This document shows, in pieces, positions 1 to 9,120 of a DNA stretch of 64,000 bases. The notes under the pieces were generated by a model. That model saw only the letters and a program-made list of their open reading frames with translations, did not search any database and was not told the DNA's origin. A program made the translations under genes and the position numbers. The DNA is from Myxococcales bacterium. GTDB lineage: Bacteria; Myxococcota_A; Polyangia; Polyangiales; Polyangiaceae. The DNA is taken from assembly GCA_004193285.1 (NCBI GenBank), contig SECP01000004.1, positions 124,001 through 188,000 of the forward strand, given 5' to 3'. Numbering within the stretch: the first letter of the stretch is position 1; every line of letters begins with the position of its first letter.

Positions 1-1
1 G

Positions 2-1708
2 CTGGGCCGGAGCGGCGGCGCGTCCGTCGCGATCGCGATCGTGATCGACGACTCGGCGAGCATGAAGACGCAGCTACCGGGCGGCAAAACGCGCTTCGCG
101 CGGGCGACGGAGGGCGCGCGCGAGCTCCTCGCCTCCGCCCGGGACGGAGACGCGGTCGCGCTGGTGCAAGCCGGCAAACCCGCGCGCGTCACCCTCGCCG
201 CCGGTACGGATTTGCAAGCGGCGAGTAAGGCCGTGAGCGAGCTGACCCCGAGCGACCGCGCCACCGATCTGGACGGCGCGATTGCGCTGGCTCGCGCCGC
301 GTTGAGCAGCCTGCCTCACAAGGACAAGCGGGTGGTGCTGCTCAGCGATCTGGCCGGGGAGCTGCCGAAGGACCCGGGCAAGGACGTGTGGGCGGCGCTG
401 CCGGAGCTAGCGAACAAGGTGGACGACTGCGGCGTGCTGCGCGCCGAGCAGAGCGGGCCTCGCGTCTCGGTCACCCTCGCCTGCTCGAGTGAGCAAGCCG
501 CCAAAGGCCGAAGCGTGCGGCTCGTCGGCAAAGATCCGGCGCTCAAGACCGAGATGCGGCTGGTCGTGCAGCGAGGCGAGCAGACGCTCACGTTGGAGGC
601 GAAGCCGAACGTTGCCACTAGCGTGGAGCTCACCGGGCAGGATCAGAATCCGGCCGACGATCGCGCGGAGATTGCGCCCGAGTCGCGCGCTTTGTCGCTC
701 GCGGTGCATGCGGACAGCGAGCGCGAAGCGGTCGTCACTGGCGGCGCGCCGGTGCTGGAGCAAGCGCTGCACGCGCTGTCGACGGGCGTGGCGGTGCGGC
801 CGTTGGCGGAGCTCCCGCGCGAAGCGGCCGAGCTCGACGACGTCGCCGCGCTCTTCGTGGACGACCCGCCCGGCCTCACCCCCGAGACCCGCAGCGCTAT
901 CGATACCTGGCTCGAGCAGGGCGCGGTGGCCGCGCTGTTCATCGGTGAGCGCGCGCACGATACGCAGCTCGGCGCGAGCTTGGAGCCGTTCTTGCGCGGC
1001 GCGGTGGACTGGGAACCGAACGCCGCCGGCCTCAACGTGGACGTCGGCTCGTTCGGCTGGCTGGGCGCCGAAGCGGAGAGCCTGACCGCGCTGGGCGCGA
1101 AAGGGCGCGCGCGTTTGGATAGCGCGCTCCTCCCGGGAGCGGAGGTCGTCGGCCGCTGGGGCGACGGCAAGGTGATGGTCGCGCGCCAAGAGCGAGGGCG
1201 CGGCTTGCTGTTCAGCGTGGGTCTACCGGTTTCGGTGGAGCTGAGCGACTTGGCGCTGCGTCCGGCGTTCCTCTCGCTGCTGGACCAGATGGTGAGCGAG
1301 GCGCTGAGGCGTCGCGGGCCGCGCGAAAGCGTGGCCGGGACCGAGTGGTGGTTCCCGCCGAGCGGCGCGCTGCAGATCAGCGGCACTGGCGGCGCGCTCC
1401 CGACGCGCGAGGCGGACGGGCAGCGCGTGGCGACGCCGGAGTCGGCCGGCCGCTACCAGATCGCCCTGAACGGTAAGACCGAGACGCGCTTCATCACCTT
1501 GCCGCCAGAAGAGATCCTGACGCCGCCGCACCAAGACCTGCCCAGCGACTGGAAGCCGAGCCAAGCAACCGCGGCGCCCCAGGTCGACGCATCGCCGGAG
1601 CTCGGCTGGTTCTTGCTCGCGCTGGTCGCGCTGGAGATTGCGGTCCGGATCTGGCGGCTCACGCGCGAGCGGCGTGCGCACGGTGCTATACAGCCGACCC
1701 TGCCATGA
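2..1708 (+). CDS. VWA-domain membrane protein (5' end outside window)
   Basis: The frame is open back to the window edge, so the gene begins upstream. The first visible residues form a hydrophobic beta strand leading straight into a MIDAS-type motif (DDSASM), the metal-binding start of a von Willebrand factor A domain that covers about 170 residues. A beta-sandwich-like region and a glutamine-amidotransferase-like middle region follow. A single C-terminal transmembrane helix (LGWFLLALVALEIAVRIW) ends in a basic cytoplasmic tail. This layout resembles BatA/aerotolerance-type VWA proteins, which usually carry an N-terminal membrane anchor that would lie upstream here. It overlaps argS by 4 bp, so the two are probably co-transcribed. 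Exact function is unknown. Confidence 0.75.
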   Translation: MGRSGGASVAIAIVIDDSASMKTQLPGGKTRFARATEGARELLASARDGDAVALVQAGKPARVTLAAGTDLQAASKAVSELTPSDRATDLDGAIALARAALSSLPHKDKRVVLLSDLAGELPKDPGKDVWAALPELANKVDDCGVLRAEQSGPRVSVTLACSSEQAAKGRSVRLVGKDPALKTEMRLVVQRGEQTLTLEAKPNVATSVELTGQDQNPADDRAEIAPESRALSLAVHADSEREAVVTGGAPVLEQALHALSTGVAVRPLAELPREAAELDDVAALFVDDPPGLTPETRSAIDTWLEQGAVAALFIGERAHDTQLGASLEPFLRGAVDWEPNAAGLNVDVGSFGWLGAEAESLTALGAKGRARLDSALLPGAEVVGRWGDGKVMVARQERGRGLLFSVGLPVSVELSDLALRPAFLSLLDQMVSEALRRRGPRESVAGTEWWFPPSGALQISGTGGALPTREADGQRVATPESAGRYQIALNGKTETRFITLPPEEILTPPHQDLPSDWKPSQATAAPQVDASPELGWFLLALVALEIAVRIWRLTRERRAHGAIQPTLP

Positions 1709-3450
1709 CGGACGCCATCCAGTCGCCCCAGCAAGAGCTCGCCCAGCGCTTTCAGCAAGCCGTCGCCAAGGCCTTCGGCCCGGAGCACGCGGGCATGGAT
1801 CCCTTGGTGCGCCGCTCGGATCGCGCGGATCTTCAAGCCAACTTGGCGATGAGCCTGGGCAAGGCACTAAAGAAGCCTCCCCGCGAGGTCGCCCAGGCGC
1901 TGCTGAGCGCGCTAGACGCGGCGGACTTGTGCGAGAAGCTGGAGATCGCCGGCCCCGGCTTCATCAACGTCACGCTCAAGAACGAGTACCTGAACGGCCT
2001 CCTCACCCGCACCTTGGGCGACGAGCGGCTCGGCGTGCCGACGAGCCCGGAGCCACAAACGGTCGTTGTCGACTACGCGAGCCCCAACGTCGCCAAAGAG
2101 ATGCACGTGGGGCACCTGCGGCCGTGCGTCATCGGCGACTGCTTGGTACGCGTCCTGGCTTTCGCCGGGCACCGCGTGATCCGGCAGAATCACATCGGCG
2201 ATTGGGGCACCCCGTTCGGCATGCTCATCGAGCACCTGTTGGATCTGGGAGGAGCCGACCAAGCCTCCGAGCTATCCCTCGGCGAGCTGGACGCTTTCTA
2301 CAAAGCCGCGCGGAAAAAATTCGACAGCGACGAGACGTTCGCGGAGCGCGCCCGGCAGCGAGTCGTCTCCCTCCAGGGTGGGGACGAGCCGACGCTCGGG
2401 CTGTGGCGCGTGCTGGTGGAGGCGTCCACGCAGAACTTTCAGAAGATCTTCGCGCGGCTCGGCGTCACCATGCAGCCGCAGGACACGCGCGGGGAGAGCT
2501 TCTACAACGTCTTTTTGCCGGAGATCGCGCACGATCTGCAGTCTCGCGGCATCGCTCAGGTTCAGGAGGGCGCTCTGTGCGTGTTCCCGCCCGGGTTCAA
2601 GAACCGCGAAGGCGAACCGCTTCCGGTCATCGTCCGCAAGTCGGACGGCGGCTTCGGCTACGCCGCGACGGACTTGGCCGCGCTCCGGTTCCGCGCGCAG
2701 GAGTTGCGCGGTGACCGGCTGCTGTACGTCGTAGGCTCGCCTCAGGCGCAGCACTTCGCGATGGTCTTCGCAGCCGCGCGGCTCGCCGGGTACGTCGGCG
2801 AGCACGTGCGCACGGAGCACGTGGGCTTCGGCTCGGTCCTCGGCCAGGACCGCAAGATGATGAAGACACGCAGCGGCGACACGCTGCGCCTCTTGGAGCT
2901 GCTGGACGAAGGTAAGGAGCGCGCGCTGGCCGAGCTGAACGAGCGGGCAGACCTGCCGGCGGAAGATCGCGTCGCGCTCGCGGTCAGCCTCTCGCTCGCG
3001 GCCATCAAGTACACGGACTTGTCGAGCGACCGCATCAAAGACTACGTCTTCGATTGGGACCGCATGCTCGCGGCGGAGGGCAACACCGGGCCGTACCTTC
3101 AGTATGCCCAGGCCCGGCAGTGCTCGATGCTCCGGAAGCTCGAGCCGGGCGAGGTCATCGACCCAGCCGCGATTCGGATCCAGCACGACCGTGAACATAC
3201 GCTCGCGCTGCTCTTGCTCGGCTTCGGCGCCGCGGTGACGGACGTGGAGGCTTCGCTCGAGCCGCACAAGTTGTGCTCGTACCTTTACGAGCTGGCCAGC
3301 GCCTTTAGCTCCTTCTACCAAGAGTGCCCGGTGTTGAAAGCCGGCACGGCGGAGTCTCGCGCCTCGCGCGTTGCCCTGACCGAGCTCACGCGCCGCGTGC
3401 TGGTTCAAGGCATGCAGCTACTGGGTATCGACGCGCCAGCGCGGATGTAG
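1705..3450 (+). CDS. argS: Arginyl-tRNA synthetase
   Basis: Cytoplasmic class I aminoacyl-tRNA synthetase that charges tRNA-Arg with arginine using ATP. At 581 aa it has the usual length. The HIGH-type signature is seen as HVGH at residues 134-137, and a KMSKS-like segment KMMKT lies near residues 384-388. The C-terminal helical anticodon-binding region contains the typical NTGPYLQYA stretch. The N-terminal Add-1-type domain (about residues 1-110) is present. The ATG lies inside the stop of the preceding VWA gene (ATGA overlap), which indicates translational coupling. Confidence 0.97.
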   Translation: MTDAIQSPQQELAQRFQQAVAKAFGPEHAGMDPLVRRSDRADLQANLAMSLGKALKKPPREVAQALLSALDAADLCEKLEIAGPGFINVTLKNEYLNGLLTRTLGDERLGVPTSPEPQTVVVDYASPNVAKEMHVGHLRPCVIGDCLVRVLAFAGHRVIRQNHIGDWGTPFGMLIEHLLDLGGADQASELSLGELDAFYKAARKKFDSDETFAERARQRVVSLQGGDEPTLGLWRVLVEASTQNFQKIFARLGVTMQPQDTRGESFYNVFLPEIAHDLQSRGIAQVQEGALCVFPPGFKNREGEPLPVIVRKSDGGFGYAATDLAALRFRAQELRGDRLLYVVGSPQAQHFAMVFAAARLAGYVGEHVRTEHVGFGSVLGQDRKMMKTRSGDTLRLLELLDEGKERALAELNERADLPAEDRVALAVSLSLAAIKYTDLSSDRIKDYVFDWDRMLAAEGNTGPYLQYAQARQCSMLRKLEPGEVIDPAAIRIQHDREHTLALLLLGFGAAVTDVEASLEPHKLCSYLYELASAFSSFYQECPVLKAGTAESRASRVALTELTRRVLVQGMQLLGIDAPARM

Positions 3451-3491
3451 GGCCCTTCCGAACCGCCGGGGGCCGTGATAGTCGGCGAGCC

Positions 3492-4031
3492 ATGCGTTTT
3501 CGTCCGCTCGCGCTTGCTCTCGCGCTCCTGGGTGGCTGCAGCTCTGCTGGCCCTTACGGCTACAGCCGCACGTACAGCGCGCTCGACGCGGAGGAGGACG
3601 CGGCGGACGGCGCGCGCGAGTACGACCCGGTCATGGCCGAGCGCGACAAGGCGGAGTGGAAGAAGGCAAAGATCAGCGTGTTCGGCGTCGTCAACAAACG
3701 CGCGGAAGGCCCCGGCGGTACCGCCTACGTCACGCTCAGCGTGCGCACCTTGGAGGCGCGCAACCTTTGCGAGCAGATGGAAGAGGAGTCGTGCCGGGTC
3801 ACCGTCGGCCAGAACGAGTTCGCGGTCGTGCACGCCCTGCTCAAGCTCGCTCCGAAGGACGACTTGGGAGACAAGAGCCTGAACCGCGGCTCGCTCGTGC
3901 GCGTCCTAGGAAAGCTGACGGACGAAGTGGACCCTGAGGATGGCACGCCGGTTTTCAAGGCGGAGTACTACCGCCACTGGCCGCGCAACTTCTTCGTCAC
4001 CACCGCCAGCCGACCCGACATGCCGATGTGA
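3492..4031 (+). CDS. Putative lipoprotein, function unknown
   Basis: Predicted 179 aa. I chose the ATG at 3492 rather than upstream in-frame codons because it opens a classic lipoprotein signal: basic MRFRP, a hydrophobic core, then LLGGC with the lipidated Cys near residue 16. The mature part is charged and has a beta-rich region (about residues 60-170) resembling a small OB-like or hypothetical envelope domain. No catalytic motif is recognised. It starts about 40 bp after argS and ends 8 bp from the convergent gene at 4040. Confidence 0.75.
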   Translation: MRFRPLALALALLGGCSSAGPYGYSRTYSALDAEEDAADGAREYDPVMAERDKAEWKKAKISVFGVVNKRAEGPGGTAYVTLSVRTLEARNLCEQMEEESCRVTVGQNEFAVVHALLKLAPKDDLGDKSLNRGSLVRVLGKLTDEVDPEDGTPVFKAEYYRHWPRNFFVTTASRPDMPM

Positions 4032-4039
4032 ACGGCGGG

Positions 4040-4945
4040 CTAAAGTCGCCCGAGCGACCAGCCCATGTAGTAGCTGAAAACGACCGCGGTCCCGCCCTCA
4101 CGCTCGGACTTGCTGACGCCGCACGAGGTGGTGATGCCGCCGGTGTTGGTGATGCAGCTGCTGCGTGCGGAGCCCCCGCTCGCATGGCCGATGGACAGCT
4201 CGAAGCCAACTCGCAAGTTTCGGGACGTGGTCCACTCGAACGGTAGGCCCAGGACAATGGCGGTGCCGTAATCCTCCACGTCCGTGCGGACGAAGCCGAC
4301 GTTCGGGCCGAACACGAACGAGCGATCGTTCGACACCACGAGCCCTAGCGAGGCGCCGTACAGGACGCTCATACGGCGGGACGGCTCGGTGCTCGTCACC
4401 CGGAAGGTTCCGCCGCCACCGCCGCCGAAACTGCTGCCGTCCGCGTCTGCGTCGTCGCGCACCACCTCCGTGGGCGCCACCAAGCGCGCCGAGAGCCGCA
4501 AGTGCTCGAAGAAGTAGCCGCCCGCCTGCACGCCGAAGTTCAGGAAGTTTCCGACCCGATCTTTCATGTAGAAGCTGGTGAACGAGAAGTCCACCCAGGG
4601 TGACGAGCGCGCCACGAAGTCCGGATCCGGCATTTTCACGCGGAGGTTCGCCTTGCTCGGCGGCTTCAGCGCCTCCAGCTCTTCGCGCGTGCGCAGGAAC
4701 CCGGGTCGCTGCGAGGGCGCGGTGGGAGGCGGCGGATTCAGCGGCGGCGGTTCCGCCAGCGCGGGGGACGATGCCGGAGCCGGAGCCGGAGCTGGAGCCG
4801 TGGGCTCAGCGGCCGGCGGAGGGGTCGCGGGCGCCTCTTCCAACTGGACCGGCTCGGGCGCCGACTGGGCGCGCGCGGCCGTGCCGAAAGAAAACAGCGC
4901 CGAGACCGCGAGCGCTGCCACCGAGCCCAAAACCGTTCGCCCCAT
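4040..4945 (-). CDS. Exported Pro/Ala-rich protein with beta-barrel-like domain
   Basis: Predicted 301 aa. The start at 4945 gives MGRTVLG, a good Sec signal peptide ending at ARAQ. Residues about 28-85 are a Pro/Ala/Glu linker typical of periplasm-spanning or surface proteins. The remainder (from about residue 100) is rich in alternating aromatic/polar beta strands with glycine turns and ends in an outer-membrane-like hydrophobic strand (YYMGWSLGRL). I infer an outer-membrane beta-barrel protein. A longer in-frame extension upstream is antisense to the SurA-like gene and was rejected. Confidence 0.7.
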   Translation of the reverse strand: MGRTVLGSVAALAVSALFSFGTAARAQSAPEPVQLEEAPATPPPAAEPTAPAPAPAPASSPALAEPPPLNPPPPTAPSQRPGFLRTREELEALKPPSKANLRVKMPDPDFVARSSPWVDFSFTSFYMKDRVGNFLNFGVQAGGYFFEHLRLSARLVAPTEVVRDDADADGSSFGGGGGGTFRVTSTEPSRRMSVLYGASLGLVVSNDRSFVFGPNVGFVRTDVEDYGTAIVLGLPFEWTTSRNLRVGFELSIGHASGGSARSSCITNTGGITTSCGVSKSEREGGTAVVFSYYMGWSLGRL

Positions 4946-4993
4946 GCCGCAGCAGCATCGCCAATAGCGCTGCGTAGTCAAGCCGGGAGTGGT

Positions 4994-5986
4994 ATGGACG
5001 TGCCGCCCGTGGCCGCTCATTCCCGTTTTTCGCGCTTCTTCGCCCCCGCCCTGCTCGCCCTCTCCGTTTCGGGCGTCGCAACCCAAGCGGCGGCTACCGT
5101 CGTGGAGCGCATCGTGGCCACCGTCGGCGAGCGCGCCATCCTTCTGAGTGACCTGCGGCGCCGCGCGGAGCCGTTCATGCTCCAGGTTCAGCAAACGGTG
5201 CCGAGCGGTGCCCAGCGCAACGCGGCCATCTCCCAGGTGTACAAAGCGGTCCTGCAGAAGATCGTGGACGAAGAGCTGATGGAAAAGGCGGCCTTGCAGG
5301 CCAAAGTCACCATCACCGCCACTGAAATCGACGAAGCGCTCAAGCGCGTCGCGCAGCAGAACAAGCTCACGGTCGAGCAAGTCGTGAGCGAGGCCGAGCG
5401 GGCCGGCATGCCCCAAGCCAAGTACCGGGAGGAGCTCCGCCGCCAGCTGCTGGAGGCCAAGCTCATGAACGTGCGCTTGCAGGGCCGCATCCGCATCACG
5501 GAAGAGGACCTGCGCGCCGCGTACCAGAAAATCGAGCAAGAGGAGCGAGGTCAGCTCGGCGTTCGCCTGGCCGTCATCGTCATCCGCGGCGCCACCCACG
5601 GGGCGGACGGCGCGCGTAAGCTCGCCAATGAGTCGGCCGCGCGTCTTCGCCGCGAGGATTTTGCCAGCGTGGCCCGCGCCGTCTCCGAGGACGCGACCAC
5701 GCGCGCGAGCGGGGGCGCGCTCAACAAGGCCCAGCCCGCCGCCCTCCCGCCGGACATCGCGCGCGCCTCGCTCAACCTCGCTGTCGGTCAGTTCTCCCAA
5801 CCGCTGCGCAGCGGCGCGGACTACATCATCGTCAAAGTGCTCGAGCGCGACCCCTCGAACTTGCCGGATTTCGACTCCGCCAAGCGCGAGCTGAGCGAGC
5901 GCGTCTATATGGACAAGATGGCTCAGGCCAAGCGCAGCTGGCTGGACAACCTCCGGCGCCAGCAGCACGTCGACGTGCGGCTCTGA
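4994..5986 (+). CDS. SurA/PpiC-type periplasmic peptidyl-prolyl isomerase
   Basis: 330 aa with an N-terminal signal sequence (hydrophobic core around residues 15-35) followed by a SurA N-terminal chaperone domain, recognisable by VVERIVATVGERAILLSDL and then long amphipathic helices. A parvulin-type PpiC domain covers about residues 175-290 (RGQLGVRL, DFASVARAVSED, GGALN). By family knowledge it assists folding of outer-membrane proteins in the periplasm. It is divergent from the beta-barrel gene at 4040-4945, leaving only 48 bp for both promoters. An SD-like GGGAG precedes the ATG. Confidence 0.88.
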   Translation: MDVPPVAAHSRFSRFFAPALLALSVSGVATQAAATVVERIVATVGERAILLSDLRRRAEPFMLQVQQTVPSGAQRNAAISQVYKAVLQKIVDEELMEKAALQAKVTITATEIDEALKRVAQQNKLTVEQVVSEAERAGMPQAKYREELRRQLLEAKLMNVRLQGRIRITEEDLRAAYQKIEQEERGQLGVRLAVIVIRGATHGADGARKLANESAARLRREDFASVARAVSEDATTRASGGALNKAQPAALPPDIARASLNLAVGQFSQPLRSGADYIIVKVLERDPSNLPDFDSAKRELSERVYMDKMAQAKRSWLDNLRRQQHVDVRL

Positions 5987-6135
5987 CACTTTGTCAGGGC
6001 CGTGCGGCCGCTCGCCAAGCTGGCGCGGGGCGGCTCAGCCGCGTCTTCGCTAACGCCAGTCCGGGCGCGGCTTTTCGAGGCCTGTCGGCTGTGATTGCAG
6101 CGTGGCACGCCGTGTGCTCATAAAGCCTCGTTCGC

Positions 6136-7494
6136 ATGCGCCTCCACCGACTCCTCGTCGCCCTGCTGTGCCTCGCCACGCTCGGGCTAACGGCCACGCC
6201 AGCTCAAGCCGCCGGCACGCTCACGGTCAGTACCGTCCTTTGGAAGGATCGCCCCAACCAGCAGCTCAAAAGCGACACCCTGAACCGCGCGGATTGCTTG
6301 GCCGACGTGAAGGCCTCGGTCACCGCGGCGGTCGCCAATGTTCCTGCTACCGGCGTCACGTTCGAGATCTGGTCCGGTACCGGGTGCGACCAGCAGGTGA
6401 ATCGCGCCGCCACATCCACCAGCCGCACCTGCTCCAGGGTCGCGACGCTCGGCAACCCGGTGAATCAAACGATCACGATCGCCTTCCGCGACCTGATCAA
6501 AGCCTACGGCGACGACAGCCCCGCAACGGCCGAGGTCTGCGATCTGAACGTCGCGGGCGGCCTCATCACCCGGACGCTGTACTTCATCATCATCGACAGC
6601 TCGTTCAATTCGGCCATCACCACGACCCCGAGCTGGGCGTTCAAATACGACATCAAGGGGCCGCCGCCGCCCACCGGCGTCACCGCGAGCCCGGGTGACG
6701 AAACGCTGGTGACGACCTTCACGCCCCCCGCGAACGAGCCCAACCTGCTTCGCTATCGCTTCTATTGCAGCGCCAAGGGGGCGAGCCCGGTCGCAGCCGG
6801 CGGCAGCAGCGCCACCGGCGGCACCGACGCCGGCGGAACCGACACCGGCAGTGCCACTGGCGGCACGGACATCGGCGGTACCGACACCGGTGGAACCGAC
6901 ACCGGTGGCATGAGCACTGGCGGCACCGACACCGGTGGCACTGACATCGGCGGCACGGGCACCGGCGGCACCGACACTGGCGGCACGAGCACTGGCGGTA
7001 CCGACATCGGCGGCGTCGGGGGCTCCATCGCCCTCGCGATTGCAGGAGCCGGAGGCTCGTCGGGTGCGGGAGGCTCGTCGGGCAGCAGCGGTAGTACGAG
7101 CACGGCCGGTACTGCAGGCACCGGCGTGGTGATCGACCAAAACTGTCAGTCCGCCACCCTCATCCCGGGTGAGGACGTGCCGGCGGGCGCTTTCGAGTGC
7201 GGCGAGGTCGGCGCGACGGGCGCGAAAGGCGGGGAGACGAACCCGGATTTGACCAACGGTGAAGAGTACGTGATCGGCGTCGTCGCGGAAGACAACGTGA
7301 ACAACCTCGGCAAGCTCTCGAACCTCGCCTGCGCGACCCCGAAGGACGTGCGCGGCTTCTTCGAAAACTACCGCAGCTCGGGCGGCGAGGCGGGCGGCGG
7401 CTACTGCAGCTTCGCCCCTGCTCGCCGGTCCGGCATTGCCGCGCTACTCGCGCTCGGCGCCGGCGCTCTGGTGCTTCGTCGGAGGCGCAAGTGA
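6136..7494 (+). CDS. Secreted Gly/Thr/Asp-repeat protein with MYXO-CTERM-like tail
   Basis: 452 aa. It has a Sec signal peptide (MRLHRLLVALLCLATLG, cleavage after AQAA) and an N-terminal globular part with paired cysteines. A fibronectin-III-like stretch (about residues 175-215) is followed by a long low-complexity block of GGTDTGG/GGTDIGG units and a second small domain. The C-terminus has Cys-Ser followed by a hydrophobic helix and RRRRK, the architecture of the MYXO-CTERM sorting signal (Cys, transmembrane helix, Arg-rich end). It is therefore probably surface-anchored. It overlaps the next beta-barrel gene by 4 bp, so the two are likely made together. Confidence 0.8.
   Translation: MRLHRLLVALLCLATLGLTATPAQAAGTLTVSTVLWKDRPNQQLKSDTLNRADCLADVKASVTAAVANVPATGVTFEIWSGTGCDQQVNRAATSTSRTCSRVATLGNPVNQTITIAFRDLIKAYGDDSPATAEVCDLNVAGGLITRTLYFIIIDSSFNSAITTTPSWAFKYDIKGPPPPTGVTASPGDETLVTTFTPPANEPNLLRYRFYCSAKGASPVAAGGSSATGGTDAGGTDTGSATGGTDIGGTDTGGTDTGGMSTGGTDTGGTDIGGTGTGGTDTGGTSTGGTDIGGVGGSIALAIAGAGGSSGAGGSSGSSGSTSTAGTAGTGVVIDQNCQSATLIPGEDVPAGAFECGEVGATGAKGGETNPDLTNGEEYVIGVVAEDNVNNLGKLSNLACATPKDVRGFFENYRSSGGEAGGGYCSFAPARRSGIAALLALGAGALVLRRRRK
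6811..7017 (+). repeat. In-frame Gly-Gly-Thr-Asp coding minisatellite
   Basis: Imperfect tandem 12-15 bp units of the type ggcggcaccgacac encode repeated GGTDTGG/GGTDIGG/GGTSTGG residues inside the MYXO-CTERM-like protein. The unit number probably varies between strains through slippage. Confidence 0.75.
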
Positions 7495-8261
7495 GCGGCA
7501 AGCTAGGCCGGCCGCTCGCGGCTGCCTCTACGTTCGTCAGTCTCGCCCTCAGCAGCGTCCCCGTGCTCGCGCAAGGGGTGGACGACCTGGGCACCTACGG
7601 CGTCCAGCGGGGCCGCCAGTCGGAGTCCCCTCAGGAGGCGGCATTCGAGCTGCGCGTCGGCCGCTACGTGCCGGACGTGGATGACAGCGTAGACGGGTCG
7701 CCGTTCCAGGACACCTTCGGCAGCTCCAACCGGTACTTCATGGGGGCGGAGATAGACTGGCAGCTGCTGCGCATCCCGCATTTCGGCACCCTCGCCCCTG
7801 GCATCGGCTGGGGCTACACGAAGTTCAGCGCTAAGGCCGTGTTTGCAGACGAGAGTGGCCCCTCTGCCTCCAAAACCCGCCTCAACATCATGCCGATGTA
7901 CCTGGTAGCGGTCGGCCGCGCGGACTTCCTGATGCGAGACTTTCGCATCCCGCTCGTGCCCTACGCCAAGCTCGGCGTGGGCTACGCCATGTGGTGGTCG
8001 TCGGACGGCAAGCGCAGCGCAGAGTACGAAGGGGAGAAGGGGCGCGGCAGCTCCTACGGCCTCACCTACGCCCTCGGCGGCATGTTCCTGCTAGACGTGC
8101 TGGATCCGGACGACGCGGTGTCGGCCGACGGCCTGATCGGCATCAACAATTCCTACGTCTTCGCGGAATGGTTCCGGCCCCAGCTGGACGGCTTTGGCTC
8201 GAACAAGGTGCTGAACGTCGGCAGCAGCAGCTGGGTCATCGGCCTCGCGCTCGAGATCTGA
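7491..8261 (+). CDS. Outer-membrane beta-barrel protein
   Basis: 256 aa starting at a GTG that overlaps the previous stop (GTGA). It has a signal peptide (PLAAASTFVSLALSSVPVLAQG). The mature protein shows alternating beta strands with aromatic girdles, such as AFELRVGRYVPDVDD, NRYFMGAEIDWQ, FGTLAPGIGWGYTKF and VPYAKLGVGYAMWW, and ends in a strand finishing VIGLALEI. This resembles the myxobacterial eight-strand OMP family (MXAN_2562-like), though I cannot confirm the family. Coupling to the MYXO-CTERM-like protein suggests a joint cell-surface role. Confidence 0.75.
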   Translation: MSGKLGRPLAAASTFVSLALSSVPVLAQGVDDLGTYGVQRGRQSESPQEAAFELRVGRYVPDVDDSVDGSPFQDTFGSSNRYFMGAEIDWQLLRIPHFGTLAPGIGWGYTKFSAKAVFADESGPSASKTRLNIMPMYLVAVGRADFLMRDFRIPLVPYAKLGVGYAMWWSSDGKRSAEYEGEKGRGSSYGLTYALGGMFLLDVLDPDDAVSADGLIGINNSYVFAEWFRPQLDGFGSNKVLNVGSSSWVIGLALEI

Positions 8262-8269
8262 GCCGCTTT

Positions 8270-8328
8270 CCCCTGGGGTCCGTTTCCCAGGGGGAGGCCT
8301 AGCCTGGAGCGCGGGCAGCTGCCCGCGC
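8270..8328. terminator. Bidirectional terminator region with two hairpins
   Basis: Between two convergent genes lie an 8 bp stem with an 8 nt loop (8270-8277 with 8286-8293, CCCCTGGG/CCCAGGGG) and a perfect 20 bp palindrome at 8309-8328 (GCGCGGGCAGCTGCCCGCGC). No U-tract is visible, so termination is inferred from position and structure. Confidence 0.5.
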
Positions 8329-8349
8329 CAGCGCCGCCCGGCGCGGGGG

Positions 8350-9120
8350 TCAGCTGGCGCGGAGCAGGCGGTCGATGTGCTTCTGCTCCCACGTCAGTGC
8401 GCGGGAGAGCTGCTGGAAGTCCCGCTCACGGCGCTGGAACTCCGGCGGGTGCAGGAGCACACGCCCGCCGACTCGGGCCTCGGGCACGAGGTGGTGCAGT
8501 AGCTCGTGGTAGACGACGTACTGCACGAAGTAGCGAGGCACCCAGCGCTGGTCCAGCACCGGGTGGATGCGGATGAGCCGCTCCGTGGCGCTGTAGCTCC
8601 CCAGCTTGATGCTGGTGCGCTGCCCGGCGGCGCGCGGCTTGGTCTTGCGTCCCCAAGTGATGAGCACGTCGCTCACCGTGCCGGCGAAGTAGCGCTGGTT
8701 CACGTCGTGCAAAAGGCCTTCCAAGTCGTGCACTTGGCCGGCAGTGACCAACTTGCCCGGCGCCTTACGCGACGCGCGGATGCGGTGCAGGTTCTGCTCG
8801 ATGAACTCGCCCACGACCTGCGAGGCGTCCCGGTCCGCATGCACCACGTAGGCAACCAGCGCGGTCTTCACGCGCTCCTCGGCGCCGAGGAACATCATGT
8901 GCAGGCGCACCCGCAGGCGACCGCTCGAGCGCGTCTGCGTGACCATGCGGCGCAGGTTGTCGGTGACGCCGAGCTGAACCGGACCTCCGAACGCGAGCTC
9001 CAGCCGACGCTCGAGCGCTTGGCGCGCGCCCTCGTGAATGAAGATCTGCGGTCCCTTGGCGAGGCCCTTGATGGGCAGTGAGATCGCCTGTTGTGGGATA
9101 CGCACGGCAGCCGTCGCCAT
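8350..9120 (-). CDS. SprT-like zinc metalloprotease-family protein
   Basis: About 256 aa from the ATG at 9120; an in-frame ATG at 9204 would add 28 residues, and neither start has a convincing SD. The C-terminal half is a SprT-like domain: the HExxH zinc motif appears as HELLHH (in VVYHELLHHLVPEA), preceded by a region typical of the family (LNQRYFAG-like, seen as VNQRYFAGTVSDVLITWG). SprT-like proteases include the DNA-protein crosslink protease SPRTN. In bacteria the role is unclear. The adjacent SOS-type recA gene is on the same strand about 590 bp upstream, so co-transcription is unlikely. Confidence 0.75.
   Translation of the reverse strand: MATAAVRIPQQAISLPIKGLAKGPQIFIHEGARQALERRLELAFGGPVQLGVTDNLRRMVTQTRSSGRLRVRLHMMFLGAEERVKTALVAYVVHADRDASQVVGEFIEQNLHRIRASRKAPGKLVTAGQVHDLEGLLHDVNQRYFAGTVSDVLITWGRKTKPRAAGQRTSIKLGSYSATERLIRIHPVLDQRWVPRYFVQYVVYHELLHHLVPEARVGGRVLLHPPEFQRRERDFQQLSRALTWEQKHIDRLLRAS

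Noticed and set aside
2272..3408. Long minus-strand open frame inside argS
   Set aside because: Shadow of a high-GC gene; Arg/Ala/Glu composition and no start signal, while argS is certain.
4946..5989. Minus-strand in-frame extension upstream of the beta-barrel-like gene
   Set aside because: It is antisense to the SurA-like gene and has shadow-type Leu/Ala/Arg composition; a clear signal peptide starts at 4945.
6811..7017. Repeated short units that at first look like a CRISPR array
   Set aside because: Units are contiguous 12-15 bp with no unique spacers and encode an in-frame Gly/Thr/Asp repeat.
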